Of a stretch of DNA of 64,000 bases, positions 17,737 through 26,713 are shown piece after piece. The notes below the pieces were generated by a model, which searched no databases, had not been told where the DNA came from, and saw only the letters and a program-made list of their open reading frames with translations. The first letter of the stretch is position 1; the number at the start of each line of letters is the position of its first letter. Source of the stretch: Lentzea atacamensis (lineage in GTDB: Bacteria > Actinomycetota > Actinomycetes > Mycobacteriales > Pseudonocardiaceae); contig NZ_QLTT01000010.1 of the NCBI RefSeq assembly GCF_003269295.1, forward strand, positions 181,958 through 245,957. Direction: 5' to 3'. A program made the position numbers and the translations under genes.

Positions 17737-18675
17737 GTGAGCTTCACCTTCGAACCGGCGCGCACCCGCGTCGTCTTCGGCCGCGGCACCGCTGCCTCCG
17801 TGCGAGCCGAGGCCGAACGGCTCGGCGCGACGAAGGCCCTGCTGATCGCACGGCACGGCGGCGACAGGGTGGCGGCCGAGCTCGGCCCGCTGCTCGCGGC
17901 CCGGTTCACCGGCGCGACGATGCACACGCCGGTCGAAGTCACGGAGCGCGCGCTCACGTTGTTGCGTGAGCACGGCGCGGACTGTGTGGTGTCGGTCGGC
18001 GGCGGGTCGAGCACGGGGCTGTCGAAGGCGCTCTCAGTGCGCGCGAACGTGCCGCAGATCATCCTGCCGACGACCTACGCGGGTTCCGAGGTCACGCCTG
18101 TGCTCGGGGAGACGGCGTCCGGGCTGAAGAAGACACGGCGCGACGCGGCGGTCCAGCCCGACACGGTGATCTACGACGTCGACCTGACGCTCGACCTGCC
18201 GTTGGACATCACGGTGACAAGCGCGCTCAACGCTCTCGCGCACGCCGTCACCGCGCGAGGCAACGAGAACCCGTTGATCGACGCCATCGCCACGAAGGCG
18301 ATCGAGGGCGTTCTGCACGCTTTGGCCGGAAACCCCTCCACTGTGGATGCCCGGACGGAGCTGCTGCGGTCGGCCTGGCTCGCGGGAACGTGCCTCGCCA
18401 GCGTCCCCATGGGACTGCACCACAAGCTCGCGCACGTTTTGGGCGGTTCGTTCGGTTTGCCGCATGCAGCTACACACACGGCGCTGCTCTCTCACACAGC
18501 GCCGGCCGACCTGGCCGAAAGAGTGCACAACGCGGCCACTCGGTTCGGTGCGGCGACCTCACTGCGGGAACTGGGGATCGCGGAGTCCGACTTGTCCCGT
18601 GCTGCGGAGATCGCCGAGCACCCCGACGCGCTGCGGGTGCTGACGAACGCGTGGCACGACGCACCAGCCGGTTGA
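17737..18675 (+). CDS. maleylacetate reductase-like iron-containing alcohol dehydrogenase
   Basis: A 312-residue member of the group III (iron-type) alcohol dehydrogenases, closest in motif to maleylacetate reductases, which reduce maleylacetate to 3-oxoadipate at the end of chloro- and hydroxy-aromatic pathways. Signs are RVVFGRGT at the N-terminus, the nucleotide loop SVGGGSSTGLSKAL, LPTTYAGSEVTP, SALNALAHAV, and GLHHKLAHVLGGSFGLPHAATH, which carries the metal-ligand histidines. GTG 17737 puts the first conserved strand at the start; a longer start would add an unconserved tail. The protein is about 40 residues shorter than usual. No intradiol dioxygenase is nearby, so the natural substrate is uncertain. 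Confidence 0.82.
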   Translation: MSFTFEPARTRVVFGRGTAASVRAEAERLGATKALLIARHGGDRVAAELGPLLAARFTGATMHTPVEVTERALTLLREHGADCVVSVGGGSSTGLSKALSVRANVPQIILPTTYAGSEVTPVLGETASGLKKTRRDAAVQPDTVIYDVDLTLDLPLDITVTSALNALAHAVTARGNENPLIDAIATKAIEGVLHALAGNPSTVDARTELLRSAWLAGTCLASVPMGLHHKLAHVLGGSFGLPHAATHTALLSHTAPADLAERVHNAATRFGAATSLRELGIAESDLSRAAEIAEHPDALRVLTNAWHDAPAG

Positions 18676-18765
18676 TGGGTTGTCATTCTTAAGGCTGATG
18701 TTCACACCCTTGGAGCAAGACCAATCTCCGATGTGAACCTGAAGATCTGCTGATGAACTGAGATC

Positions 18766-20061
18766 ATGCTCAGCCCTCTGGATCTGTCCCTGGTAAACGG
18801 GCCGATCCCCATCGCCGCGACCGTCGCCGCCGCTGTTGCGCTGACGTGTCTCGCAATCAGGAAGAACCGGACCTGGTGGACCAGGGTCCTCCCGATCGTG
18901 GTGCTGACGTGCGCGGTGGTCGTGACCGGGCTGGCGTACGTCGTCGACCACGTGTGGAAACCCTGGCCGGAGCCGCTGCCGGTGATCCTGACGGTCTGGG
19001 CCGGCGCCGCATTGGTCGCGCTGGCGCTGGCGGTCGCACGGCTGCGCGCAGGCCGGTGGTACGTCCGGGTGCTGGGCATGGTGCTGGCGCTGGGCGTCAC
19101 CGCGAGCGCGATCGTCGCCACGAACGCGCACTTCAGCCAGTACCCCACCATGCGCGCGGTGCTGGACGTCTTCAGCAACAAACAAGTTGATCTGAACCAG
19201 GCCGCTCCTCCTCCGTCCAGCGTGGTCGAGGAGCCCGCGGGCAAGAAGCTGGCCGACGTCTGGAAGAAGCCGAAAGACCTGCCGGACAAGGGCACGGTCT
19301 CGGAGACGGTGATCCCCGGCGGGTTTCCGGCGCGTCCCGCGTGGATCTACCTGCCGCCCGCGTACGCCGCGACGCCTCGTCCGAAGCTGCCGGTCATCGT
19401 GCTCATGGCGGGTCAGCCCGGCAACCCTCGCGACTGGTTCGACGGCGGCCGGATCCACGACAACCTGGACACGTTCGCGCGTGAGCACGACGGACTCGCG
19501 CCGATCGTCGTGGCGGTCGACCAACTGGGCACGCCGATGGCGAACCCGCTGTGTTTCGACTCGGTGCTGGGACAGTCCGAGTCGTACCTGGCTCGCGACG
19601 TGCCCGCGTGGATCAAGCAACGGCTGACCGTCGACGAGCGCCGCGAGGCGTGGACCGTCGCAGGCTTCTCTCAAGGCGGCACGTGCGCGATACAACTCGC
19701 CGTGCGCGCGCCGGACGTGTACGGAAACTTCGCCGCCTTCGCTCCTCAGAACGAGCCCTCACTCGGCACGCGACAGGAAACGGTGAAAGCGGCGTTCGGC
19801 GGCGACGAGGCGGCGTTCGTCCGGGTGAACCCGATGGACATCCTTGCGCGTCAACGTTTCCCGCAAAGCGCGGGCATCATCTTCGAAGGCCGGGACGACT
19901 CGTACCGCAATGCGGTGCACGAGGTGTTCGAGGCTTGCCGCAAGGCCGGAATGGACGTGCTGTGGAAAGAACTTCCCTACGGTCACGACTGGAAGGTCGC
20001 GCGGGAGGGCTTCTCCGGGCTGGTGCCGTGGTTCGCGGAGCGGGCGGGACTGGTCAGATGA
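18766..20061 (+). CDS. membrane-anchored esterase of the Ag85/AhyD-like alpha/beta-hydrolase group
   Basis: A 431-residue protein with four N-terminal TM helices (about 12-125) and an extracytoplasmic esterase domain (about 185-430). The nucleophile elbow is AGFSQGG; an acid is available in EGRDDSY and the His in PYGHDW, as in the putative-esterase/mycolyltransferase family. Its stop overlaps the start of a DUF2156 membrane synthase (ATGA). In Enterococcus and Corynebacterium an extracellular hydrolase (AhyD) paired with an aminoacyl-phosphatidylglycerol synthase removes the amino acid from the lipid. By analogy this esterase may edit or reverse the product of the next gene. The fold is clear; the substrate is inferred. 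Confidence 0.85.
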   Translation: MLSPLDLSLVNGPIPIAATVAAAVALTCLAIRKNRTWWTRVLPIVVLTCAVVVTGLAYVVDHVWKPWPEPLPVILTVWAGAALVALALAVARLRAGRWYVRVLGMVLALGVTASAIVATNAHFSQYPTMRAVLDVFSNKQVDLNQAAPPPSSVVEEPAGKKLADVWKKPKDLPDKGTVSETVIPGGFPARPAWIYLPPAYAATPRPKLPVIVLMAGQPGNPRDWFDGGRIHDNLDTFAREHDGLAPIVVAVDQLGTPMANPLCFDSVLGQSESYLARDVPAWIKQRLTVDERREAWTVAGFSQGGTCAIQLAVRAPDVYGNFAAFAPQNEPSLGTRQETVKAAFGGDEAAFVRVNPMDILARQRFPQSAGIIFEGRDDSYRNAVHEVFEACRKAGMDVLWKELPYGHDWKVAREGFSGLVPWFAERAGLVR

Positions 20062-22511
20062 TCAGCCGACTGTTCCGCACCGCACCTCTGACGTGCTCAT
20101 TTCTGATCGTTTTCTGGTCTGTCGGTGCGTTGACCGGAGGGGTCGCCGGGCCTGAGCACGAGCTGCTCACGTGGATCGGGTTCGGGACGGACAGTCCGCT
20201 GTGGACGGTGTTCAGCTCGGCTCTGTGGTCGATGGACCTGCTGGGTTACATGGCGACCACGGTCCTGTTGCTGGTCTTCGGACCGCTGACGGAGCGTTCG
20301 CTCGGTGGACTGCGCACGGCGGCGATCTTCCTCTCGTCGCACGTGATCGGCTCGCTCCTGGGTGTCGGGGTGGTGCTGATCGGCCGGGACGTGCACTGGT
20401 CGTGGCTCGAGTCGCTGGCGGGCGAGGTCGCGGCAGGGCCGTCGATCGGCGGGGTGGGGCTGGCGCTCGCACTGACGTTCCGGATGCCGCCGCTGTGGAG
20501 GCGCCGCGTCCGGTTGCTGATGATCTTGTCGGTGCTGGTGCTTACTCTGTACTCAGGTTGGCTCGAAGATCTGCTCAGGCTGTCCGGTGGCGTGTCCGGG
20601 CTCCTGATCGGAGCGTTGTTCCTGAAGAGCGGGGCCGTGCACCGGCCACGTGCGTTCCAGGAGACGCGGGTGCTGGTGGCGCTGCTGGTCGCGGCGTCGG
20701 CACTCGGACCGGTGGTGGCGATGATGTCGCCGTCCCCCAACGGTCCGCTGTCGTGGTTCGCGGACGTCGTGGCGGTCGTGCAGCCGTCGCAGGACGATGT
20801 CGACGCGTGGTGCGGCTCGGACGCGGTCGAGGTCTGCCGGACGATGCTGGTTCAGTTGTCGTACGACAGGTTCCCCGCGCTCGTGATGTCGCTGCTGCCG
20901 GCGTTGCTGCTGCTCGTGCTGGCGGAAGGGCTGCGGCGCGGCCGGCGGTTCGCGTGGTGGTCGGCGCTCGTGTTCAACGTGGCGTTCTCCGCGTTCATCG
21001 GGTGGTACGTCGTCGATGCCGCGCAGGTACCGGACAGCGGTGCGCTGGAGATCGTGTTCTCCTTCAGCGTCCCGATGCTGGCACCGCTCGCGATCACGGC
21101 CGTGTTGTTGTTGACGCGCAAGCACTTCGCTGTGCGTCTGCCTCAGCACGCAGTCAGGAAGTTCTGGCGGTTCACGGCGGGCAGTGTCGCGTTGCTCTCG
21201 GCGTTGTACGTCTTCGGCGGGTACCTGGTCCGCGACCAGTTCTCACCGGAGCCGGGTTTCGCCGCGCTGCTCGCGGACCTGCCGGCGCGGTTCCTGCCGC
21301 CGGGCTACCTGCTCGGCCTCGTGCCGCTGCAGTTCAAGGCGGACGGGTTCGCCGGCACGCTGCTGTTCGAGTACACGGGCGTGGTGTTCTGGCTGATCGT
21401 GCTGGCCGGTCTGCTGATGGCGTCGTGGCGGGCGTGGCCGTCGTCGTGCGAGAAGCAGGCGGCGCACGCCCGTGAGCTGATGCGGCGCTACGGCGGTTCG
21501 TCGTTGTCGTACATGACGACGTGGCGCGGCAACCAGTACTGGTTCACGCCCGACGGCGAGACGGCCATCGCGTACCGGGTGGTCGCGACGATCGCGCTGA
21601 CGGTCGGCGACCCGATCGGTCCGGCACGGCTCGACGCCGTGCGCGGGTTCGCGGAGTTCTGCGCCCGCAACGGCTGGACGCCGTGCCTGTACAGCGTGGG
21701 AGCGGAGACGAGGGAGGCGGTCGAGGAGCTCGGGTGGTCGGCGGTGCAGGTCGCCGAGGACACCGTCATCGAGCTGGACGAGCTGAGCTTCACGGGCAAG
21801 AAGTGGCAGGACGTCCGCACGGCGTTCAACAAGGCCGCGAAGGCGGGCATCACCGCCGAGTGGTGCACGTACGCCGACGCGCCGTACGCGATCACCGACC
21901 AGATCCGGTCGATCTCGGCGGAGTGGGTGGCGGACAAGGGCCTGCCCGAGATGGGCTTCACGCTGGGCGGGCTGGAGGAGCTGACCGGCGACGGTGTCCG
22001 CTGCCTGCTCGCGGTCGACGGCGACCGCACGGTGCACGGCATCACGAGCTGGCTGCCGGTGTACCAGGACGGCGAGATCATCGGGTGGACGCTCGACTTC
22101 ATGCGCCGCCGCACGCACGGCTTCCGCGGCTCCATGGAGTTCCTGATCGCCTCCGCCGCACAACAACTCAAGACCGAGGGCGCCCGGTTCCTGAGCCTGT
22201 CCGGCGCGCCACTGGCCCGCCTGGATCGCGGTGAACGACCCAGGGCGCTGCAGCGCGTCCTGGACTTCACCGGGCAGGTGCTGGAGCCGGTGTACGGGTT
22301 CCGCTCGCTGTTCGCGTTCAAGGCGAAGTTCCAGCCGTCCTACCGTCCGATGTTCATGGTCTATCCGGATTCGGCGGCGCTGCCTCGCATCGCGAACGCG
22401 GTGAGCCGCGCCTACCTCCCGCATCTCAACGCACGCCAGGGACTTCGTCTCGCAACCAAGATGATCATCCGTCCCCGTGGACGCGTGACCACGCATGGTC
22501 GAACCAACTAG
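20058..22511 (+). CDS. DUF2156 membrane protein, aminoacyl-phosphatidylglycerol synthase-like with rhomboid-like N-terminus
   Basis: An 817-residue protein. The N-terminal part (about 1-215) has six TM segments resembling rhomboid-like membrane domains, followed by more TM helices to about residue 460. The cytoplasmic C-terminal half (about 475-790) is a DUF2156/GNAT-like catalytic domain as in MprF and LysX-type synthases: RYGGSSLSYMTTWRGNQYWF, GDPIGPA, then WTLDFMRRR and LSLSGAPLA. Such enzymes transfer an amino acid from aminoacyl-tRNA to phosphatidylglycerol, lowering surface charge and protecting from cationic peptides. The ATG at 20058 overlaps the esterase stop. The transferred amino acid cannot be predicted from sequence. 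Confidence 0.85.
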   Translation: MISRLFRTAPLTCSFLIVFWSVGALTGGVAGPEHELLTWIGFGTDSPLWTVFSSALWSMDLLGYMATTVLLLVFGPLTERSLGGLRTAAIFLSSHVIGSLLGVGVVLIGRDVHWSWLESLAGEVAAGPSIGGVGLALALTFRMPPLWRRRVRLLMILSVLVLTLYSGWLEDLLRLSGGVSGLLIGALFLKSGAVHRPRAFQETRVLVALLVAASALGPVVAMMSPSPNGPLSWFADVVAVVQPSQDDVDAWCGSDAVEVCRTMLVQLSYDRFPALVMSLLPALLLLVLAEGLRRGRRFAWWSALVFNVAFSAFIGWYVVDAAQVPDSGALEIVFSFSVPMLAPLAITAVLLLTRKHFAVRLPQHAVRKFWRFTAGSVALLSALYVFGGYLVRDQFSPEPGFAALLADLPARFLPPGYLLGLVPLQFKADGFAGTLLFEYTGVVFWLIVLAGLLMASWRAWPSSCEKQAAHARELMRRYGGSSLSYMTTWRGNQYWFTPDGETAIAYRVVATIALTVGDPIGPARLDAVRGFAEFCARNGWTPCLYSVGAETREAVEELGWSAVQVAEDTVIELDELSFTGKKWQDVRTAFNKAAKAGITAEWCTYADAPYAITDQIRSISAEWVADKGLPEMGFTLGGLEELTGDGVRCLLAVDGDRTVHGITSWLPVYQDGEIIGWTLDFMRRRTHGFRGSMEFLIASAAQQLKTEGARFLSLSGAPLARLDRGERPRALQRVLDFTGQVLEPVYGFRSLFAFKAKFQPSYRPMFMVYPDSAALPRIANAVSRAYLPHLNARQGLRLATKMIIRPRGRVTTHGRTN

Positions 22512-22575
22512 TCCGAAAGGGTGGTGAGCCGATGCTCATCATCACGGCAGGGCGCCACTGAGCGAAGATGCGCCG

Positions 22576-24720
22576 ATGACCGTGCGGGGCACCATGCCTG
22601 CCCACACCACGACGTTCATCGGCCGGCGGGCGGTGCTCGCCGAAACCGAGGCACTCCTCGGCAAAGCCCGGCTGGTCACGCTGGTGGGCCCCGGAGGGGT
22701 CGGCAAGACGCGCATCGCCGTGGAGACCGGGCGTGCCGCGGCGCGGGCAGCGGTGTTCCAGCACGGTGTTCGGGTGGTACCGCTCGCGGGTCTCAGGGAT
22801 CCGGCGTTGCTGGCACGCGCGGTGGCGGCCCAGCTGGGGATCGTCGACAACTCGCCGGTCGCGGGGCTCGGGCGGCTCGTGGAGTCGTTGTACGACAAGC
22901 ACTTGTTGCTCGTCCTCGACAACTGCGAGCACCTGCTGGAGGCCGTGCGGCATCTCGTGCACCATCTGTTGCGGGACTGCGAGGGGCTGACGATCCTCGC
23001 GACCTCGCGGGACCAGCTCGGCGTCTATGGCGAGCATCTGGTGCGGGTGCCGCCGATGAGCGCGGACGACGACGCCGCACCGCTGTTGCTGGAGCGAGCG
23101 GAGGCTGTGCACGACCTGCCGGACGTCGCGGCACTGGACGGGCTGCCGCTCACGATCGAACTGGCGGCCGGGCTGTCGCCGGTGGACCAACTCGAGCAGC
23201 ACGTCACGCTGGAGCAGATGCTCGAGCGGTCGGCGAGTCGATGCACGGACGGGGAACGGCGGCTGTGGGCGGCGTTGTCGGTGTTCCCGGCGGACTTCGA
23301 CATGGCCGCGGCCGAGGCCGTGGCGGGCGAGTTGGAGCCGTTACCGGCGTTGGTTCGCAAGTCGATCGTGGTGGCGACCACCAGCCAGGTCACCGGGTTG
23401 ACCCGCTATCGGTTGCACGGCACCGTGTCGCAGTTCGGCGCGCGTCTGCTCATGGACGCGGACGAGCCGTTGCGGCGGTATGTGCTGCACTACAGCGCGT
23501 TCGTGGACGAGGCGACGCGCTCGTGGTTCTCGCCGGACGATGCACTGTGGACCGCCAGGCTGCGGGAGGAGTGGCCGAACGTCCGCGCCGCGATCGGGCA
23601 GGCGCTGGCGACTCCCGGGTTGGCCGAGGTCGGCACGGTCATGGCGATGAACGTGCAGCGCACCCGTTTCACGTTGTTCGCGGGCATGCTCGGCGAGGCA
23701 CGTGACCTGCTCGCGGCGGCACGCGAGGTGATCACCGAGCCGCGGTTGCGCACCTCGCTGCTGGCGCACTGCGCGTACCTCGCGCAGGCGCAGGGCGACA
23801 TGTCGGCGGCGATTCCGTTGATGCAGGAGGCTCGTACGTTGCCGCGGCGGCCGGTGACCGACGTGCAGCTGCTGCTCGTCGAGGCGACGCATCTCTTCTT
23901 CGTGGAGGGCTCACCGGACTGTGTGCCGTTGTACGCGCACGTCGTCGAGCTGTGCAGGCGATACGCGTCGCCGGGTGACACGTACATCACCGAGCTGATG
24001 CACGCGATGGCGACGTGTTTCCTGCTGGACGCCGAGGCGGCGAACAAGGCGACGACCAGCCTCTCCAGGCTGGCGGAGAGCAACGGCGTGGAGTGGTCGC
24101 ACGCCTGGGGTTTGTGGCATCACGCCCTGTACGAGCTGTTGCACGGCGACCCGGCGCAGGTGCATCCGCTGGCGGTGGAGTCGTTGCGAATCCAGCTGAC
24201 GCTCGGTGACACGTGGAGTCCTGCGCACGGCCTGTGGCTGCTCGCCTGCACGTGTGCCGAGCTCGGGGCGTACGACCGTGCGGCGCGGTTGCTCGGTGCG
24301 TTGCGTTCGCAGGAGCGGGTCTCGCGGATCTCGTTCGCGAGCATGAGCCCGTTCCACAAACTGCTGGAACGCGCGGACCGGACCGTCCGCCGCGCACTCG
24401 GCGACGACTACCCGGTGATCACGACGCTGGGCGCGGACCTGCGGTACGAGCAGGTGATGGAGTTCGCGCTCGAACCGGTGCCGGACTCCGAACGCCGGCC
24501 GGCCAAGCCCGCGCTGCCGGGCGGGCTGACCAGGCAGGAGTTCACGATCGCCGGCCTGGTCGCGGAAGGACTCACGTCGAGGCAGATCGGGGCGCGCCTG
24601 TTCATCTCGCCGCGGACGGCGGACCGGCAGGTGGTCAACATCCGAGCGAAGCTGGGGCTGCCGAACCGGGTGTCGCTCGCGGCCTGGCACCGGTCGGCGA
24701 CCGACACCGGCGGCCGGTGA
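22576..24720 (+). CDS. LuxR-family regulator with N-terminal STAND ATPase domain
   Basis: A 714-residue regulator. The N-terminal NTPase has Walker A LVGPGGVGKTR (about 36-46) and Walker B LLLVLDNCEH, typical of the AfsR/NB-ARC-like group. The middle (about 300-600) is helical and TPR-like. The C-terminal LuxR HTH (about 650-710) reads LTRQEFTIAGLVAEGLTSRQIG and then RTADRQVVNIRAKLGL. These proteins switch on target genes when ATP and a ligand or partner bind the sensor region. It ends in a 12-bp perfect terminator hairpin. It follows the lipid-synthase gene by 64 bases but starts with its own ribosome-binding region, so linkage to the esterase/synthase pair is uncertain. Confidence 0.9.
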   Translation: MTVRGTMPAHTTTFIGRRAVLAETEALLGKARLVTLVGPGGVGKTRIAVETGRAAARAAVFQHGVRVVPLAGLRDPALLARAVAAQLGIVDNSPVAGLGRLVESLYDKHLLLVLDNCEHLLEAVRHLVHHLLRDCEGLTILATSRDQLGVYGEHLVRVPPMSADDDAAPLLLERAEAVHDLPDVAALDGLPLTIELAAGLSPVDQLEQHVTLEQMLERSASRCTDGERRLWAALSVFPADFDMAAAEAVAGELEPLPALVRKSIVVATTSQVTGLTRYRLHGTVSQFGARLLMDADEPLRRYVLHYSAFVDEATRSWFSPDDALWTARLREEWPNVRAAIGQALATPGLAEVGTVMAMNVQRTRFTLFAGMLGEARDLLAAAREVITEPRLRTSLLAHCAYLAQAQGDMSAAIPLMQEARTLPRRPVTDVQLLLVEATHLFFVEGSPDCVPLYAHVVELCRRYASPGDTYITELMHAMATCFLLDAEAANKATTSLSRLAESNGVEWSHAWGLWHHALYELLHGDPAQVHPLAVESLRIQLTLGDTWSPAHGLWLLACTCAELGAYDRAARLLGALRSQERVSRISFASMSPFHKLLERADRTVRRALGDDYPVITTLGADLRYEQVMEFALEPVPDSERRPAKPALPGGLTRQEFTIAGLVAEGLTSRQIGARLFISPRTADRQVVNIRAKLGLPNRVSLAAWHRSATDTGGR

Positions 24721-24735
24721 GCGGGCCGCCGGTGT
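24704..24735 (+). terminator. intrinsic terminator-like hairpin after the LuxR-type gene
   Basis: A perfect 12-bp stem (24704-24715 with 24724-24735, loop 8) overlaps the last codons and stop of the regulator. No U-run follows. The next gene is convergent, which fits a termination site. Confidence 0.7.
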
Positions 24736-24858
24736 GAGTCCGAGCGCGACGAACAGCCTTGGCACTCACACGGCACCTATGGCGCCCCACCACACACACG
24801 GCGCCTGCCGGGTTCCCCCAATATCAATATTAGTGGTGGGGTCTGACGGTTTTCGGGG

Positions 24859-25467
24859 TCAGCGGGCGTCCGCGGCCGTCTTCACGCCGAACGCGATGAG
24901 GGCGGTGGCGGAGAGACGGTCGAGCAGGTTTCGCTGGCGCAGCATGAAGGCGCGCGCTCGGCCGGCCGCGGTGATGAGGATCGGGAACCACAGCAGGCCG
25001 ATACCCAGGTGGATCGCCACGAGGACGGCGCCCCACGCCGGCTGGCCCACCGGGAGGAACTGCGGGAGCAGTGAGATGTAGAAGACGCCTGGCTTGGGGT
25101 TGAGCAGGTTGGTGAGGAGTCCTACCCGGACGGCCGCGCGGGTGGACGGGACCGGGGCGGGTTCGTCGAGCTCTGCTGGGCGGCGGGAGTTCCACAACGC
25201 CTTGGCACCCAGGTAGATCAGGTAGGCGGCGCCGAGCCAGCGGACGATGTTGTAGGCCAGTTCGGACGCCTGCAGGAGTGCGGTCAGGCCGACCAGGCCC
25301 GCGGTCGCCCACACCAGGCAGCCCAGGGTGCTGCCGACCACGACGCCCATGGCGGCGCGGCGGCCCACCAGCAGGGCCGTTCGCAGCACCAGCAGGGTTT
25401 CCAGGCCCGGCGTGATGACGGTGAGCAGCGCGACGAGCGTGAAGCTCAGGAGTGCGGTCGTCGACAT
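24859..25467 (-). CDS. LysE/RhtB family amino acid exporter
   Basis: A 202-residue inner membrane protein with about six TM helices and the LysE-family signature near the N-terminus: TVITPGLETLLVLRTAL (usual form TPGP), GRRAAMGVVVGSTLG, and in the middle NLLNPKPGVFYISLLPQF. Family members export amino acids or related small solutes by proton exchange. The Pro of the TPGP motif is Leu here, a small deviation. It is followed on the same strand by nothing until the convergent LuxR-type gene, and preceded 52 bases upstream by the GNAT gene, so it may be read from the same message. Substrate unknown. Confidence 0.9.
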   Translation of the reverse strand: MSTTALLSFTLVALLTVITPGLETLLVLRTALLVGRRAAMGVVVGSTLGCLVWATAGLVGLTALLQASELAYNIVRWLGAAYLIYLGAKALWNSRRPAELDEPAPVPSTRAAVRVGLLTNLLNPKPGVFYISLLPQFLPVGQPAWGAVLVAIHLGIGLLWFPILITAAGRARAFMLRQRNLLDRLSATALIAFGVKTAADAR

Positions 25468-25519
25468 GCGGTCATGAGAACACGGGAAGGCCGCGCCGCA
25501 GGAGGAATTGATCTGGGCG

Positions 25520-26011
25520 TCACCGGGCGGTGGCGCGGCTCACAGGCTTGGTGTAGCGGTGGGCGGGCACAGGGATCGGGCCGTCCGGGTGGGGTGCCCG
25601 GTGGTCGAACAGGCCCTCGTCGGTCCAGCCCTGGCGCTCGTAGAACCGCCGCGCCCGCGCGTTGCCCGCCACGACCGCCAGCCACGCGACGGGGTACCCG
25701 GCGGCGGCCACGGACCGTTCGGCGGCGGCCAGGAGAGCGGACGCGACGCCGGAGCCGCGGTGGGCCGCGGAGACGTAGACCTGCTCGACCTCGGCCCCGA
25801 TGACCATCACGAATCCGGCGACCTCGCCGTTCACGGTCGCGACGGTGGTGTGCGGAACGTGGTCCAGCGCGCGTGGTTCGAAGGACTCCTCCGGGCGCGC
25901 GTCGACGAGCTGCTGCGGCACGTTGCCGAGGTGTGCGTCGCACCAGCCGGGGTACCAGATCCTGGCGACCGCCGGAGCGTCCGCCGGGGTTGCGCGCCGC
26001 AGCTCCATCAT
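25520..26011 (-). CDS. GNAT family N-acetyltransferase
   Basis: A 163-residue acetyltransferase. The fold signature is easily read: an N-terminal ELRRATPADAPAVARIW strand-helix, VAGFVMVIGAEVEQVYVSAAHRGSGVASALLAAAE with the acetyl-CoA loop (AHRGSGVAS, a Q/RxxGxG/A variant), and the C-terminal NARARRFYERQGWTDEG motif. It would transfer an acetyl group to an unknown amine. The double ATG start at 26009-26011 overlaps the stop of the upstream lipoprotein gene, so both are translated together. Confidence 0.9.
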   Translation of the reverse strand: MMELRRATPADAPAVARIWYPGWCDAHLGNVPQQLVDARPEESFEPRALDHVPHTTVATVNGEVAGFVMVIGAEVEQVYVSAAHRGSGVASALLAAAERSVAAAGYPVAWLAVVAGNARARRFYERQGWTDEGLFDHRAPHPDGPIPVPAHRYTKPVSRATAR

Positions 26012-26595
26012 CAGCGGTGCCAGGCCCTGACGCCCAGGCGGCCGGTGCTGCCGAGGTCGATGTGGAGGTTCCTGCCGGGTGTGGCGGGCAGCAGCGACTG
26101 GAACGTGGCACCCGGCGAGGCCGCGATGTCGACGTGTGTGCTCACCTGCGGCGGGTCGACCGTCGTGTGCCTGTTCTTCCACATGAACGCGGTCTTCGCG
26201 CGCTCGCCCGGCTGCACCACGATCGGCTGCGGCGGGTTGTCGAAGCCCTCGGCGGCCGAGGAGATGCCGCCGGAGCCGTTGACGATCTCGACGTCCAGCG
26301 GCTGCCAGTGCTCGTCGAGCAGTTTGACCTGCGGATATCCGTTGAGCTCCACCGGCTGTGTGCCGCAGTTGACCAACTCGATGGACATCACGCGCAGGCC
26401 CATCGCCGCGTCGCCGGCGCCCTCGACGAACTGCAACCCGGTCGCACACGGCGGTTCCGCCGACGTCGGTGTGGCCAGGGGAACCGCCTGCGCGCCCGCT
26501 GGTGCCGGCAACGGCAGCGCGTCCGGGCGCGATCCGCACCCGGCCAGGCCGGCGAGCGCAGCGAGCACCGCGAGAATCCTGCCCCCAGTTCTCAT
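26011..26595 (-). CDS. DUF4232 lipoprotein
   Basis: A 194-residue lipoprotein of the actinobacterial DUF4232 family. The start at 26595 gives a compact signal peptide (MRTGGRILAVLAALAGLAGC) with lipobox LAGC at Cys20; an alternative ATG lies 12 bases upstream. The mature domain has the family pattern of a Cys near the N-terminus (PPCATGL), a hydrophobic strand followed by NCGTQPVELNGYPQV, and a late GERAKTAFMWKN segment. The two cysteines would form a disulfide. The function of the family is unknown. Its stop overlaps the GNAT gene start, and it is divergent from the DUF6506 gene. Confidence 0.85.
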   Translation of the reverse strand: MRTGGRILAVLAALAGLAGCGSRPDALPLPAPAGAQAVPLATPTSAEPPCATGLQFVEGAGDAAMGLRVMSIELVNCGTQPVELNGYPQVKLLDEHWQPLDVEIVNGSGGISSAAEGFDNPPQPIVVQPGERAKTAFMWKNRHTTVDPPQVSTHVDIAASPGATFQSLLPATPGRNLHIDLGSTGRLGVRAWHR

Positions 26596-26713
26596 GCGAC
26601 CGATCATGCCACAGGCGCGGAACCGCCCTCCGGGAATGAACCGGATCCCCTGTTCCGTTGGACCCGGCAGCAGGACCAAAACCTCTACCATACTTGAGAC
26701 TGGGGAGCCAATC

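Noticed and set aside
20171..21475. Second long frame inside the DUF2156 gene
   Set aside because: Arg/Gly/Val-rich shadow with no motifs; the main frame carries all domain features.
22532..22561. Nine-codon leader peptide before the LuxR-type regulator
   Set aside because: No run of regulatory codons and no alternative hairpins; probably chance.
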